This document shows positions 1 through 11,807 of a stretch of DNA of 64,000 nucleotides, one piece after another. Under the pieces are notes generated by a model that made no database searches, had not been told where the DNA came from, and saw only the letters and a list, made by a program, of their open reading frames with translations. The first letter of the stretch is position 1; every line of letters starts with the position of its first letter. Both the position numbers and the translations under genes were made by a program. Source of the stretch: CADEEN01 sp963840805 (GTDB lineage Bacteria > Pseudomonadota > Gammaproteobacteria > Burkholderiales > Burkholderiaceae_C); assembly GCA_963840805.1 (NCBI GenBank), contig CAWJAJ010000016.1, positions 360,857-424,856 of the forward strand. The letters are read 5' to 3'.

Positions 1-711
1 GTGGCGCATCGCGCCGGCGCCTGCCTGGGTGGTTCATGCACGCTGCCTTCACAACTCTCGAAGGTCATCTGGGCCGGCACGCAATTCGTCGCGGTCGGTC
101 AGGAGCGCATCGTTTCCACCGGCAAGCTCTACGGCTTGGTCCTGACCTCTCCCGATGGAACGACATGGACCCAACGTGCGTCCAAGGCCATCGAACTCGG
201 CGAATCGGGGTTCACGAACGAGCGCGACATGACATCCGTCGCATGGTCCGGAAGCCGCTTCGTCGCCATCGGTCTGGGCACGGGCCTCGACCCGGCCATG
301 TGGGTGTCGACCGACGCCGAGACCTGGACGGCTGGCTCGATTCCGCCGGAGCCGGCGGTGGCGCTCTTCCCGTGGAGCGACGTCACCTGGGGCAACGGCC
401 GCTTCGTGGCGGTGGGTGCAGCGCCGGGTTGGTTCCCCCAGGGCTCATTCCCTCCAGGTGCGCATACCCCGGTATTCACGTCGACCGACGGTATGACCTG
501 GCAGGCCAGTTCGAGCAGCATCCTGCTGCCCCCGATGCGTGCTGTGACCGCCGGCGCGAACGAGTATCTCGCGGTGGGCGACACGAATCGCGAGTCCTCC
601 GCCAACGGTATCGACTGGACAGTCACCACCGCGTCGGGCTGCGGCAACGCCGTGCTGTGGGATGGACTGCACTACGTGGCAGTCGGGCAATCGATTTGCA
701 GATCACCATGA
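1..711 (+). CDS. Beta-propeller-like repeat protein, C-terminal part (cut by window edge)
   Basis: The reading frame is open at base 1 and stops at 709-711, so only the last ~236 residues are seen. It holds about five repeats of ~45 residues with the pattern W-x-G-x-x-F-V-A-V-G followed by S-x-D-G-x-x-W (WAGTQFVAVG, WSGSRFVAIG, WGNGRFVAVG, then two weaker copies). This spacing of aromatic, Gly and Asp residues is typical of blades in sialidase/BNR-like beta-propellers of secreted or surface proteins. No catalytic residues are recognised and the N-terminal signal lies outside the window. It converges on xdhB with an ~80-base gap. Function unknown; the fold assignment is an inference from the repeat pattern. 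Confidence 0.6.
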   Translation: MAHRAGACLGGSCTLPSQLSKVIWAGTQFVAVGQERIVSTGKLYGLVLTSPDGTTWTQRASKAIELGESGFTNERDMTSVAWSGSRFVAIGLGTGLDPAMWVSTDAETWTAGSIPPEPAVALFPWSDVTWGNGRFVAVGAAPGWFPQGSFPPGAHTPVFTSTDGMTWQASSSSILLPPMRAVTAGANEYLAVGDTNRESSANGIDWTVTTASGCGNAVLWDGLHYVAVGQSICRSP

Positions 712-793
712 TCGGTGCCACGCTGGATCGTCGAGCCCTCGAGACCAGATAGAGGGGATGCCGCGCGCCTGACGATCGAAGGCCCTGATCGTC

Positions 794-3159
794 TCAGGGC
801 CGCGCCGCGCGCACCGCGTCGATCGCATCGAGCACCGCCTCCGGCGTGGCCGGCGCGCGCAGCGGCGGATCGACGCGGTGCCCGCCCACCGCCGACACCG
901 CATCGCGGATCGCGAGCAGTGCCGAGAACGGCAGCAGCAGCGGCGGCTCGCCGACGGCCTTGCTGCGGTGGATGGTGTCGGCCGGGTTCGGCGCTTCGTA
1001 ACAGCGCGGTGACGAAGCGCGCCGGCGCGTCGTTGGCGGTCGGGATCTTGTAGGTGCTCGGTGCATGCGTCAGCAGCGCGCCGGTCTTCGGGTGCCAGAC
1101 CAGCTCTTCCATCGTCAGCCAGCCGTAGCCCTGGACGTAGGCGCCTTCGACCTGGCCGATGTCGATGGCCGGGATTCAGGCTGGTGCCGACGTCGTGCAG
1201 CAGGTCGGCCGCCAGCAGCTTGTGCTCGCCGGTCAGCGTGTCGACGATCACCTCGCTCACCGCCGCGCCGTAGGCGAAGTAGAAGAAGGGCTTGCCGGTC
1301 ATCGTGGCGCGGTCCCACGCAGAGGCCGGGCGTGGCGTAGAAGCCGTCGCTCCACAGCTGCACGCGGGCCACGTAGGCGGCCTGCACCAGTTCGGCGAAG
1401 GGCATGTCGCGGCGGCCGCCGAACTTCTCGTCGGCGAAGGCGTCCAGCCGCGCGCGGATCTTGCGCGCGGCGTCCTGCGCGGCCTTGCCGTTCAGGTCGG
1501 CGCCGGTCGAGGCGGCGGTGGCCGAGGTGTTGGCCACCTTCTGCGTGTCGGTGGCGGTGCAGCGCACGGCAGACAGCGGAATGCGCAGCTCGTGCGCCAC
1601 CACCTGCGCCACCTTGGTGTTCACGCCCTGGCCCATCTCGGTGCCGCCGTGGTTCACCAGCACCGAGCCGTCGGTGTACACGTGCACCAGCGCGCCGGCC
1701 TGGTTGTAGTGGTTGACGTTGAACGAGATGCCGAACTTGACGGGGGTGAAGGCGATGCCGCGTTTGAGCACCGGGCTCGTTGCGTTGAAGGCCGCGATCT
1801 CGGCGCGGCGCTCGCGGTAGCGGCTGGTCTTCAGCAGCTGCGCGGTCAGCGGCTCGAGGATGTTGTCTTCCACCGTCTGCAGGTAGGGCGTGACGTTGTT
1901 GGAGGTGATGCCGTAGTAGTTGGCGCGCCGCACGTCGAGCGGGTCCTTGCCCAGTCTTCGCGCGATGCTGTCGAGAATGAACTCGATGGCGATCGCGCCC
2001 TGCGGCCCGCCGAAGCCGCGGAAGGCCGTGTTGCTCTGCGTGTTGGTGCGTGCGCAGTAGCCGTGCATCGCCACGTGCGGCAGCCAGTAGGCGTTGTCGA
2101 AGTGGCAGATCGCGCGCGTCATCACCGGCGGGCTCAGGTCGGCGCTGAAGCCGGCGTTGGCGATCAGGTCGATCTCGACACCGAGCACGCGGCCGGCGTC
2201 GTCGTAGCCGACCTCGTAGTCGAACTCGAAGCCGTGGCGGCGGCCGGTGACCATGAAGTCGTCGTCGCGGTCCAGGCGCAGCTTGACCGGGCGGTTCAGC
2301 GCCTTCGCCGCCAGCGCGGCCACGCAGGCCGGCAGCGCCGACTGCGATTCCTTGCCGCCGAATCCGCCGCCCATGCGGCGGCACTGCACCTGCACCTGAT
2401 TCGCGTGCAGGCCGAGCGCATGCGCCACCAGGTGCTGCATCTCGCTCGGGATGCTGGGTGGAGCAATGCAGCAGCAGGCCGTCGTCTTCCAGCGGCACGG
2501 CGTAGCTGATCTGGCCCTCCAGGTAGAACTGCTCCTGGCCGCCGACCGACAGGCTGTCCTTGAAGCGGTGCGGCGCGGCGTCGAGGGCGGCGCGCGCGTC
2601 GCCGCGGGCCAGGTGCATCGGCGGCACCACGTAGCGCTGCGCGGCATGCGCCTCGCGCGCGGTGAGCAGCGCGGGCAGCGGCTCGATCGATGCGAACTCC
2701 TTCGCGCGCGCGGCCACGCGGCGCGCCACGCGGCGGTCTTCGGCGATCACGACGAACATCGGCTGGCCGAGGTAGTGAACCTCGCCCTCGGCCAGGATCG
2801 GGTCGTCGCCCTTGACGATCGGCGCGCAGTCGTTGGCGCCGGGGATGTCGGCGGCGCTGAACACCGCCACCACGCCGGGCTCGGCGCGCAGGCGCGCGAG
2901 GTCGATCGCGAGCCAGCTTGCCGTGCGCCACCGGCGAGAGGCCGAGCGCGGCGTGCAGCGTGCCGGCGAGTTCGCGGATGTCGTCGATGTAGGTGGCCTC
3001 GCCGGCCACGTGCAGGTGCGCCGATTCGTGTGGGCGGCTGATGCCGACGCCCCCCTCACCCCGGCCCTCTCCCCCGCGTACGGGGGCGAGGGAGGCGTTG
3101 CCGACCCTCTCCCGCGTGCGGGAGAGGGTCGGGGTGAGGGCGATGGCGTTGCGATTCAT
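794..3159 (-). CDS. xdhB: Xanthine dehydrogenase molybdopterin-binding subunit (frameshifted)
   Basis: Large subunit of the bacterial XdhAB molybdenum hydroxylase, oxidising hypoxanthine and xanthine to urate. Reading through about five single-base indels (near 2920, 2455, 1316, 1175 and 1010) gives a protein of ~785 residues, the usual XdhB length. Visible are MGGGFGGKES (about residue 260), the FRGFGGPQG stretch and GGTEMGQGVN (about residue 505), which shape the molybdopterin pocket. The start lies one base after the xdhA stop (TGA-G-ATG), so the two are translationally coupled. Residues ~6-35 are encoded by a REP-like palindromic repeat, giving an odd N-terminus (LTPTLSRTRERVG). The conserved part begins at SRPHESAHLHVAGEA. 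The indels are probably sequence errors, because both sides of each remain fully conserved. Confidence 0.88.
3049..3150. repeat. REP-like palindromic repeat inside the 5' end of xdhB
   Basis: Contains two hairpins built from CCCTCTCCC / GGGAGAGGG. The second, 3104-3129, has a 12-base perfect stem around a two-base loop. The outer sequences CCCTCACCCCG and CGGGGTGAGGG also pair. This is the familiar intergenic REP type of GC-rich proteobacteria, but here it lies inside the xdhB frame and is translated. Confidence 0.75.
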
Positions 3160-3160
3160 C

Positions 3161-4742
<1,582 letters not shown>

Positions 4743-4789
4743 ACCCGAACGATACGCCGCAGCGCTCGCTTGTCTATACGATAGCCGCG

Positions 4790-5795
4790 ATGCCCTGTAT
4801 GCGGGAACTCCGTATGGCCGAGCGTGCGCTTTTCGACAAGATCGAGCTTCACCTCGTCAGGGTCCTGCACACCGTGATCACCGAACGCAGCGTCTCGCGC
4901 GCCGCCTTGAAGCTGGGCAGCACGCAGCCCACCGTCAGCGCGCAATTGAAGCGCCTGCGCGCGCTGACCGGCGATGCGTTGCTGGTGCGCAGCGGCGCCG
5001 GCGCTGATGCCGACCGAGGCCGCGCTGCAACTGGTCGAGCCGGCGGCGCTGTTGCTGCAGCAGGCCGACACGCTGTTCGGCATGCGCCAGCGCAGCCGCG
5101 TCTTCGACGCCGCGCACAGCGAGGCCACGCTGCGCATCGCCGCCAGCGACTTTCTCGACCCGCTGTTCCTGCCCGAGCTGGTGGCGCGCGTGCGCCAGCA
5201 GGCACCCGGCGTGCGCATCGAGTTGCTGCCGCTGACGGCAGACTACGACTACCGCAAGAGCCTGGCCCGCGGCGAGGTCGATCTGGTGATCGGCAACTGG
5301 CTCGAGCCGCCCGGCGAGATGCACCTGGCACGCCTGTTCACCGACGAGATCGTCTGCCTGGTCAACGAGGACCATATCGCGGTGCGCAACCCGCGCAGCT
5401 GGACCGAGGCGCGCTACCTCGGCGCCGAGCATGTGGCGCCGACGCCGATGCACGAAGGCGCGCGCGGCGTCATCGACGACCACCTCGCCAGCCAGGGCCT
5501 GGCGCGGCAGATCGTCGTGCGCAGCCCGCACTTCGGGCTGATCCCGTTGATGCTGGCGCAGACCCAGCTGGTGCTGACCACCGGCCGCTTGTTCTGCAGC
5601 CGTTATGTCGACCCGCTGCCGGTGCGCATCGTCAAGTGCCCGATCAGCTTCCCTCCCCTCACCTACTACCAGCTCTGGCACGACGTGACCCACGCCAGCG
5701 CGCGCGGCAAGTGGCTGCGCGAGCAGGTGCGCGAAGTGGCGCGCACGCTGGCCAGCCATGCGCTGCCGGTGCGGCGCGGCGGGAGGGTGCAGTGA
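4790..5795 (+). CDS. LysR-family transcriptional regulator of the purine module (one frameshift)
   Basis: LysR-type regulator with an N-terminal winged helix-turn-helix (LKLGSTQPTVSAQLKRL) and a C-terminal effector-binding domain. A single extra base near 4998 shifts the frame inside the HTH-linker region (expected SGAGLMPTEAALQ). Two ATG starts, 4790 and 4814, are possible; the second gives the more usual N-terminus. It is divergent from xdhA with only 47 bases between them, which hold the small dyad CTATACGATAG (4774-4784). Its stop overlaps the GTG start of the guanine deaminase (GTGA). Location suggests it regulates purine breakdown in response to a purine intermediate; the ligand is inferred from context only. 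Confidence 0.85.
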
Positions 5796-7089
5796 GCCGC
5801 CTCGCGATACGGGCGGATCTGCTCGACTTCACCGCCGACCCTGGCTGGGGCGTGCCGAGCGATGCCTCACCCGGCTTGCGCTGGCGCCCCGATCACTGGC
5901 TGCTGGTCGATGGCGGCCGCATGGCCGGCGCGCAGCGCGAGGCCCCCGACGCGTCGTGGGTGCAGCGCGACCACCGTGGCCAGCTGCTGCTGCCCGGCTT
6001 CATCGACACCCACGTGCACATGCCGCAGCTCGAGGTCATCGCCAGCTACGGCACCGAGCTGCTGCACTGGCTCGAGACCTACACCTTCCCGGCCGAGCTG
6101 CGCTATGCCGACCCGGCGGTGTGCGCCGCCGGGTCGAACCGCTTCCTCGATGCGCTGCTGATGCACGGCACCACCGCCGCGGTGGTCTTCCCGACGGTGC
6201 ACAAGGCCTCGGTCGACGCCCTGTTCACGGCCGCCGACGAACGCGGCATGCGGCTCGTCACCGGCAAATGCCTGATGGACCGCAACGCGCCGCCCGGGCC
6301 TGACCGACACGGTCGACAGCGCCGAGCGCGACAGCTGCGAGCTGATCGAACGCTGGCACGGCCGCGGCCGGCTGGCCTATGCGCACACCGTGCGCTTCGC
6401 GCCGACCAGCAGCGATGCGCAACTGGCGCTGGCCGGCCGCCTGCTCGCCGCGCACCCGGGCACCTACCTGCAGACGCACGTGGCCGAGAACCGCGACGAA
6501 CTGGCCTGGGTGGCCGAGCTGTTCCCCGATGCGCGCAGCTACCTCGACGTCTACGCCCGCCACGGCCTGATCGGCCCGCGCTCGGTGCTGGCGCACGGCG
6601 TCTGGTTCGACGCCGACGACCGCGCGCTGCTCGGCCGCGCCGGCGCGCAGATCGCGCACTGCCCGAGCTCGAACCTGTTCCTCGGCAGCGGCCTGGCCGA
6701 TTGGCGCGCGCTCGAAGACGCCGGCGCCGCCGTCTCGCTGGCCAGCGACGTCGGCGGCGGCACCAGCCTGTCGATGCTGCGCACGATGGCCGACGCCTAC
6801 AAGGTGCAGGCGCTGCGCGGGTGTTCGGCTTCCGGCATGGAAGGCTTTGCATGCGGCGACACGCGGCGCGGCCGTTGCGCTCGGACTCGAGCGCGAGATC
6901 GGTTCGCTCGATGTCGGCTGCATGGCGGATCTGGCGCTCTGGCAGTACGCCGTCGGGCCGGTGGCGACGGCGCGCGACGAGGCGGCATCTTCCTTGCATG
7001 AGCGGGTGTTTGCTTTGATGACGCTCGGCGATGAGCGCAATCTGGTTTCGACCTATGTCGCGGGGCGGTGTTTGTATGCAGCTGCGTAG
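5792..7089 (+). CDS. guaD: Guanine deaminase (two frameshifts)
   Basis: Zinc-dependent amidohydrolase that converts guanine to xanthine and ammonia, feeding XdhAB. Visible are the first metal motif (PGFIDTHVHMPQ), the HVAEN stretch, the HGVW motif and the distal Asp (SLASDVGGGTS), as expected for GuaD. Length is ~430 residues after correction. Extra bases in G runs near 6297 (CCCGGGCCTG) and 6820 (CGCGGGTG) shift the frame, while the protein is conserved on both sides. The GTG start is inside the end of the LysR gene (overlapping GTGA), so the two are probably cotranscribed. Together with xdhAB it forms a guanine to xanthine to urate branch. Confidence 0.9.
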
Positions 7090-7110
7090 CGCCATCGGTG
7101 ATCGATGCTC

Positions 7111-7501
7111 GGCGCCGGGAGTGCCCCGGCGGGCAGTCACTTTCTTTCTGGTGGCTCAGAAAGAAAGTAACCAAAGAGAAAGAGCGCCTTGAACACGTGC
7201 TCATTCTGGGTCTGCGGTCTCGCGATGACGTCGGATGTCCGCGCGACAGGCCTGACCCGGTACGGGCTCAAGTTGCGATTGCACCGTGGCGCACCGCGCT
7301 TGGGCCACGACACAGGAGCGCGGTGCGCTCAGTGCAAACGCACGAAAGCCCGGACATCGCTCTGGGCTTGCGTGCGACACAGAAGACGCATCTCGCATCG
7401 AGACGCAGCCAAATGAGACGTGTTGGGCTCTTTCTCTTTGGTTACTTTCTCTTTGAGCCAGCAAAGAGAAAGTGACCGCCCGCCGGGGCGCTCCCGGCGC
7501 C
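7111..7501. repeat. Long imperfect inverted-repeat element upstream of the ABC transporter
   Basis: Left arm 7111-7188 (starting GGCGCCGGGAG, ending AACCAAAGAGAAAGAGCGCC) is matched in inverted orientation by the right arm 7425-7501 (GGGCTCTTTCTCTTTGGTTA to CTCCCGGCGCC). Weaker pairing continues inward for ~50 bases on both sides around a core of ~100 bases. Small frames inside it translate to Lys/Glu-rich peptides (KVTKEKE) that look like annotation artefacts, not genes. No transposase is present, so it resembles a non-autonomous MITE/REP-like element. The right arm ends ~40 bases before the ATPase start and could affect that promoter. Confidence 0.8.
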
Positions 7502-7541
7502 GACTCACGAATGAGAAGAACCGACCGAGGAGCAACAAGCA

Positions 7542-9105
7542 ATGACTGCACCACGCCTCGAGCTGATCGGCATCAGCAAACAGTACCCCGCCGTCAAAGC
7601 CAACGACAACGTCAGCCTCAAGGTCGCGCCGGGCGAAATCCACGCGCTGCTCGGCGAGAACGGCGCCGGCAAGTCGACGCTGATGAAGATCGTGTTCGGC
7701 GCGGTGCAGCCCGACGAGGGCGAGATCACGCGTCGACGGCCAGACGGTGCAGATCCGCAACCCGCACGAGGCCCGGGCGCTCGGCATCGCGATGGTGTTC
7801 CAGCACTTCAGCCTGTTCGACACGCTGACCGCCGCCGAGAACGTCTGGCTCGGCCTGGACACCGGCGAGTCGCTGGCGCAGGTCACCGAGCGCATCCGCA
7901 AGAAGGCTGCCGACTACGGCCTCGACGTCGATCCGGCGCGGCCGGTGCACAGCCTGTCGGTCGGCGAACGCCAGCGCGTCGAGATCGTGCGTGCACTGCT
8001 GTCGGACCCGAAGGTGCTGATCCTCGACGAGCCGACCTCGGTGCTGACGCCGCAGGCGGTGCAGCGGCTGTTCGACACGCTGCGCCAGTTGTCGCAGGAA
8101 GGCTGCTCGATCCTCTACATCAGCCACAAGCTCGACGAGATCCGCGAGCTGTGCCACCACTGCACCGTGCTGCGCGGCGGGCGCGTCACCGGCGAGGTCG
8201 ATCCGCGCGCGGAGTCCAACGCCTCGCTGTCGCGGCTGATGATCGGCTCCGAGCCGCCGAAGCTGGTGCACCGCGAGGCCAAGCTGGGCGGCGTGGCCCT
8301 CGAGCTGAAGGACTTGTCGCTCGCGCCGGACAGCGCCTACGGTGTGGCGTTGAAGCATGTCTCGCTGCAGCTGCGTGGCGGCGAGGTGCTCGGCATCGCC
8401 GGCGTGTCGGGCAACGGCCAGCAGGAACTGCTCGCCGCGCTGTCGGGCGAGGACCTGCGCGCCAGCCCGGGCAGCATTCGCCTGTTCGGCACCGACATCG
8501 CCCGCGCCGGGCCGACCAAGCGGCGTGCGCTCGGCCTGAACTTCGTGCCCGAGGAACGCCTGGGCCGCGGCGCGGTGCCGATGCAATCGCTGGCCGCCAA
8601 CACGCTGCTGACGCGGCGCGAGCCGCTGCGGGCGCTGGGCTGGATCGACGTCAAGGCCACCCACGCGCTGGCCACCAAGCTGATCGAGCGCTTCAACGTC
8701 AAGGCCGGCGGCTCGTCGGCCGCGGCCAAGAGCCTGTCGGGCGGCAACCTGCAGAAGTTCATCGTCGGCCGCGAGATCGATGCCGCACCCAAGGTGCTGA
8801 TCGTCGCGCAGCCGACCTGGGGCGTCGACGTCGGCGCGGCAGCGCAGATTCGCGGCGAACTGCTCGCGCTGCGCGACGCCGGCTGCGCGGTGCTGGTGAT
8901 CAGCGAGGAGCTCGAGGAGCTGTTCGAGCTGTCGGACCGGATGGTGGTGATCGCCGGTGGGCGCCTGTCGCCCAGCGTGCCGGCCCGGGCCGCGACGATC
9001 GAGCGCATCGGCCAATGGATGGCCGGGCTGTTCGACGACGGCGCCGACGGCGCCGACGGCAACGCGGCCGCACAAGCGAAGGAGACCGCCCATGCTCAAG
9101 CTTGA
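7542..9105 (+). CDS. Purine/nucleoside-type ABC transporter, duplicated ATP-binding protein (one frameshift)
   Basis: ATPase of a sugar/nucleoside-type importer with two ABC halves in one ~520-residue chain. Half one has Walker A GENGAGKST (about residue 40), the Q-loop FQHFSLF, signature LSVGERQRVEI and Walker B VLILDEPTS. Half two has signature LSGGNLQKF and a degenerate Walker B (VLIVAQPTWG), typical of the YufO/NupA/RbsA class. One extra base near 7730 (ATCACGCGTCGAC instead of ATCACGGTCGAC) breaks the frame. Followed with short overlaps by two permeases. Next to xdhAB and guaD, the likely substrate is a purine base or nucleoside. The usual BMP-family lipoprotein binding subunit is not in this window. 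Confidence 0.88.
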
Positions 9106-10193
9106 ATCCCGCGCCGCGCCGTCGGGCGCGATGGCGCTGGCCTCGCCGCTGATCGCGCTGGCCGTCACGGTGGTGATCGGCGTGGTGCTGTTCGTGCTGC
9201 TCGGCAAGGATCCGCTGCTCGGCCTGCGCATGTTCTTCGTCGAGCCGGTGAAGAGCGGCTATGCGTGGAGCGAGATCGCCGTCAAGGCCGTGCCGCTGGT
9301 GCTGATCGCGCTCGGCCTGTCGCTGTGCTTTCGCGCCAACGTCTGGAACATCGGTGCCGAGGGCCAGTACATCCTCGGCGCGATCTTCGCCGGCGGCATC
9401 GCGATGCAGGCCACGCCCGACTCGCCGCGCGCCATCGTGATCGTGATCCTGGTCGCCGGCATCGTCGGCGGCATGGGCTGGGCGGCGATCACCGCGTTGC
9501 TGCGCGATCGCTTCAATGCCAACGAGATCCTGGTCAGCCTGATGCTGGTGTACGTGGCCGAGATGGTGCTGTCGTACCTGGTCTACGGGCCCTGGCGCGA
9601 CCCGGCGGGCTTCAACTTCCCGCAGACCGTGACCTTCGCCAAGCCGACGCAGGTGCCGCGGCTGTTCTGCGGGCCTGCGCGTGAACATCGGCGTGATCAT
9701 CGCGCTGCTGGCCGTGCTGGGCATGACGATCTTCCTGTTCCGGCTGTTCCGCGGCATGCAGGCGCAGGTCGGCGGGCTGGCCCCGATGGCCGCGCGCTAC
9801 GGCGGCTTCAGCTCGCGCTCCTCGCTGTGGACGGCGCTGCTGACCTCGGGCGGCCTCGCGGGCCTGGCCGGCGGGCTCGAAGCCACCGGGCCGCTCGGCC
9901 AGCTGACGCCGTACGTGCCGGTGGGCTACGGCTTCGCGGCCATCATCGTCGCCTTCGTCGGCCGGCTCAACCCGCTGGGCATCGTGTTCTCGGCGGTGCT
10001 GATGAGCATGTTCTACATCGGCGGCGAACTGGCGCAGTCGCGCATGCAACTGCCCAAGTCGATCACCGGCGTGTTCCAGGGCCTGCTGCTGTTCTCGCTG
10101 CTGGCCAGCGACACGCTGATCCTCTACCGCCTGCGCTGGGTCGCCGCGCGGCGCGGCCCGGCCCCGGCCACCGCTGCGAGGGCCGCGTCATGA
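9092..10193 (+). CDS. ABC transporter permease, nucleoside type, subunit 1 (one frameshift)
   Basis: Integral membrane permease of the BMP-linked nucleoside/purine importer family (YufP/NupB type), ~366 residues with 8-10 hydrophobic segments. Family marker ANVWNIGAEGQ is near residue 85. An extra G near 9672 (CTGTTCTGCGGGCCTGCGC) shifts the frame; removing it restores CGLRVNIGVI. The start overlaps the end of the ATPase gene by 14 bases and the stop overlaps the ATG of the next permease (ATGA), so the three genes form one translationally coupled operon. Likely imports purines or nucleosides for the adjacent catabolic enzymes; the substrate is inferred from neighbours. Confidence 0.87.
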
Positions 10194-11110
10194 ACGAAAT
10201 CGCATTGCTGATCGCGGCGACGCTGAACGCCGGCACCGTACTCGGCCTGGCCTCGCTCGGGCTCTTGATCAACGAGCGCGCCGGCATCGTCAACCTCGGC
10301 GCCGAGGGCCTGATGCTGGTTTCGGCGGTGGCCGGCTTCGCCATTGCCGTGCACACCGGCAGCGACACGCTGGCCTTCGGCGCCGGTGCGCTGGCCGGCG
10401 GTGCGCTGGCCGCGGTATTCGGCCTGCTGGTGATCTGGCTCAACACCAACCAGTACGCCACCGGCCTGGCGCTGTCGCTGTTCGGCGCCGGCTTCTCGGC
10501 CTTCGTCGGCCAGCCCTACACGCGCGAGCGGCTCGGCGAGCGCGCCAGCTTCGATATTCCGTGGTTGTCGGACATCCCGTTCTTCGGCCCGGCGCTGTTC
10601 AAGCAGCACCCGATGGTCTGGATCACGATCGCGCTGGCCGCCGGGCTGGCGTGGTGGCTGACGAAGAGCCGCAGCGGCCTGGTGCTGCGCGCGGTCGGCG
10701 AATCGCCCGAGTCGGCCCACGCGCTCGGCTACCCGGTGCGGCGCATCCGGCTCGCCGCGGTGGTCGCCGGCGGCGCGCTGTGCGGCGTCGCCGGGGCCTA
10801 CATCTCGGTGGTCTATACGCCGCTGTGGGTCGAGGGCATGGTCGCCGGCAAGGGCTGGATCGCGCTGGCGCTGACGACCTTCGCCACCTGGCGGCCGGCC
10901 CGCGTGCTGCTCGGCGCCTACCTGTTCGGCGGCGTGACGATGCTGCAGTTCCATCTGCAGGGCATGGGCGTGCAGGTGCCCAGCCAGTTCCTGGTGATGC
11001 TGCCCTACGTCGCCACCATCGTCGTGCTGGTGCTGATCTCGAGCAACGCGGCGTGGATCAAGGCCAACATGCCGGCGTCATTGGGCAAGGCATTCACGCC
11101 GGGGGGATGA
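10190..11110 (+). CDS. ABC transporter permease, nucleoside type, subunit 2
   Basis: Second permease of the same importer, 306 residues, intact. The marker INERAGIVNLGAEG (about residues 26-39) is characteristic of the YufQ/NupC-type permease that pairs with subunit 1. Eight or more hydrophobic helices follow, with the cytoplasmic coupling segment VGESPESAHALGY. The ATG overlaps the previous stop. It ends the operon: no substrate-binding protein follows, the next gene being nrfH about 180 bases on. Either the binding protein is encoded elsewhere or gene order was rearranged here. Confidence 0.88.
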   Translation: MNEIALLIAATLNAGTVLGLASLGLLINERAGIVNLGAEGLMLVSAVAGFAIAVHTGSDTLAFGAGALAGGALAAVFGLLVIWLNTNQYATGLALSLFGAGFSAFVGQPYTRERLGERASFDIPWLSDIPFFGPALFKQHPMVWITIALAAGLAWWLTKSRSGLVLRAVGESPESAHALGYPVRRIRLAAVVAGGALCGVAGAYISVVYTPLWVEGMVAGKGWIALALTTFATWRPARVLLGAYLFGGVTMLQFHLQGMGVQVPSQFLVMLPYVATIVVLVLISSNAAWIKANMPASLGKAFTPGG

Positions 11111-11286
11111 TCTGGTGCGGGACGTCGTGCCCGTGCTGAGGCAATGAACCGCGTTGCGGGGCGGCGCAGGCAGATTGCGCTCAGTCAATCGCGCCGCACA
11201 GGGCCACGGTCAGAATTCGCCGGTCAGCGGGGTTCCAGGCCGACGACGTCGTGGTCGCGGTGAGTCACCTTGAGGGGCATCTGCGC

Positions 11287-11793
11287 ATGGCCAGTGCAAC
11301 ACGGCAGCGGGGAATGGCAGGCAGTGCCGCGCTGTGGATCGCGCTTGCGGTGCTGATCGGCGCCGCGATCGGCGTCGGCGGCTACACCTTGGTCTATGCC
11401 GAAGGGCTGTCGTACATGAGCTCCGACCCCAAGGTGTGCGTCAACTGCCACATCATGCGGCCGCAATACGAGGCCTGGCAGAAGTCCAGCCATCACAACG
11501 TGGCGGGCTGCGTCGAGTGCCACCTGCCGCAAGGCCTGATCGGCAAGTACCTGGCCAAGGCGATCAACGGCTACCACCACTCGAAGGCATTCACCTTGCA
11601 GGATTTCGCCGAGCCGATCGCCATCAAGGCCGGCAACAGCCGCATCCTGCAGAACAACTGCCTGGCCTGTCACGGTGAACTCGTGCACCAGGCGGTCGTC
11701 GCCCCCGGACGCAGCGACGAGGTGCGCTGCGTGCACTGTCATCAATCGGTCGGGCACGGCGAGCGCGCCGGTCTCGGCGGCGCTCGTTCCTGA
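11287..11793 (+). CDS. nrfH: NrfH, tetraheme quinol dehydrogenase of the nitrite reductase complex
   Basis: Small membrane-anchored NapC/NirT-family cytochrome c that oxidises menaquinol/ubiquinol and passes electrons to NrfA. One N-terminal membrane helix (ALWIALAVLIGAAIGVG) is followed by four heme motifs: CVNCH (about residue 50), CVECH (75), CLACH (125) and CVHCH (147). The Met-containing stretch LSYMSSDPKVC before heme 1 is the usual NrfH context. Length of 168 residues fits the family. I chose the ATG at 11287; a GTG at 11251 is also in frame. It directly precedes nrfA with 14 bases between stop and GTG start, so they form an nrfHA operon. Confidence 0.92.
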   Translation: MASATRQRGMAGSAALWIALAVLIGAAIGVGGYTLVYAEGLSYMSSDPKVCVNCHIMRPQYEAWQKSSHHNVAGCVECHLPQGLIGKYLAKAINGYHHSKAFTLQDFAEPIAIKAGNSRILQNNCLACHGELVHQAVVAPGRSDEVRCVHCHQSVGHGERAGLGGARS

Positions 11794-11807
11794 CGATGGA
11801 GGTTCCC

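Noticed and set aside
7116..7475. Lys/Glu-rich small frames (KVTKEKE type) in the inverted-repeat element
   Set aside because: They lie inside the repeat arms, have no ribosome site and are a known annotation artefact of this repeat type.
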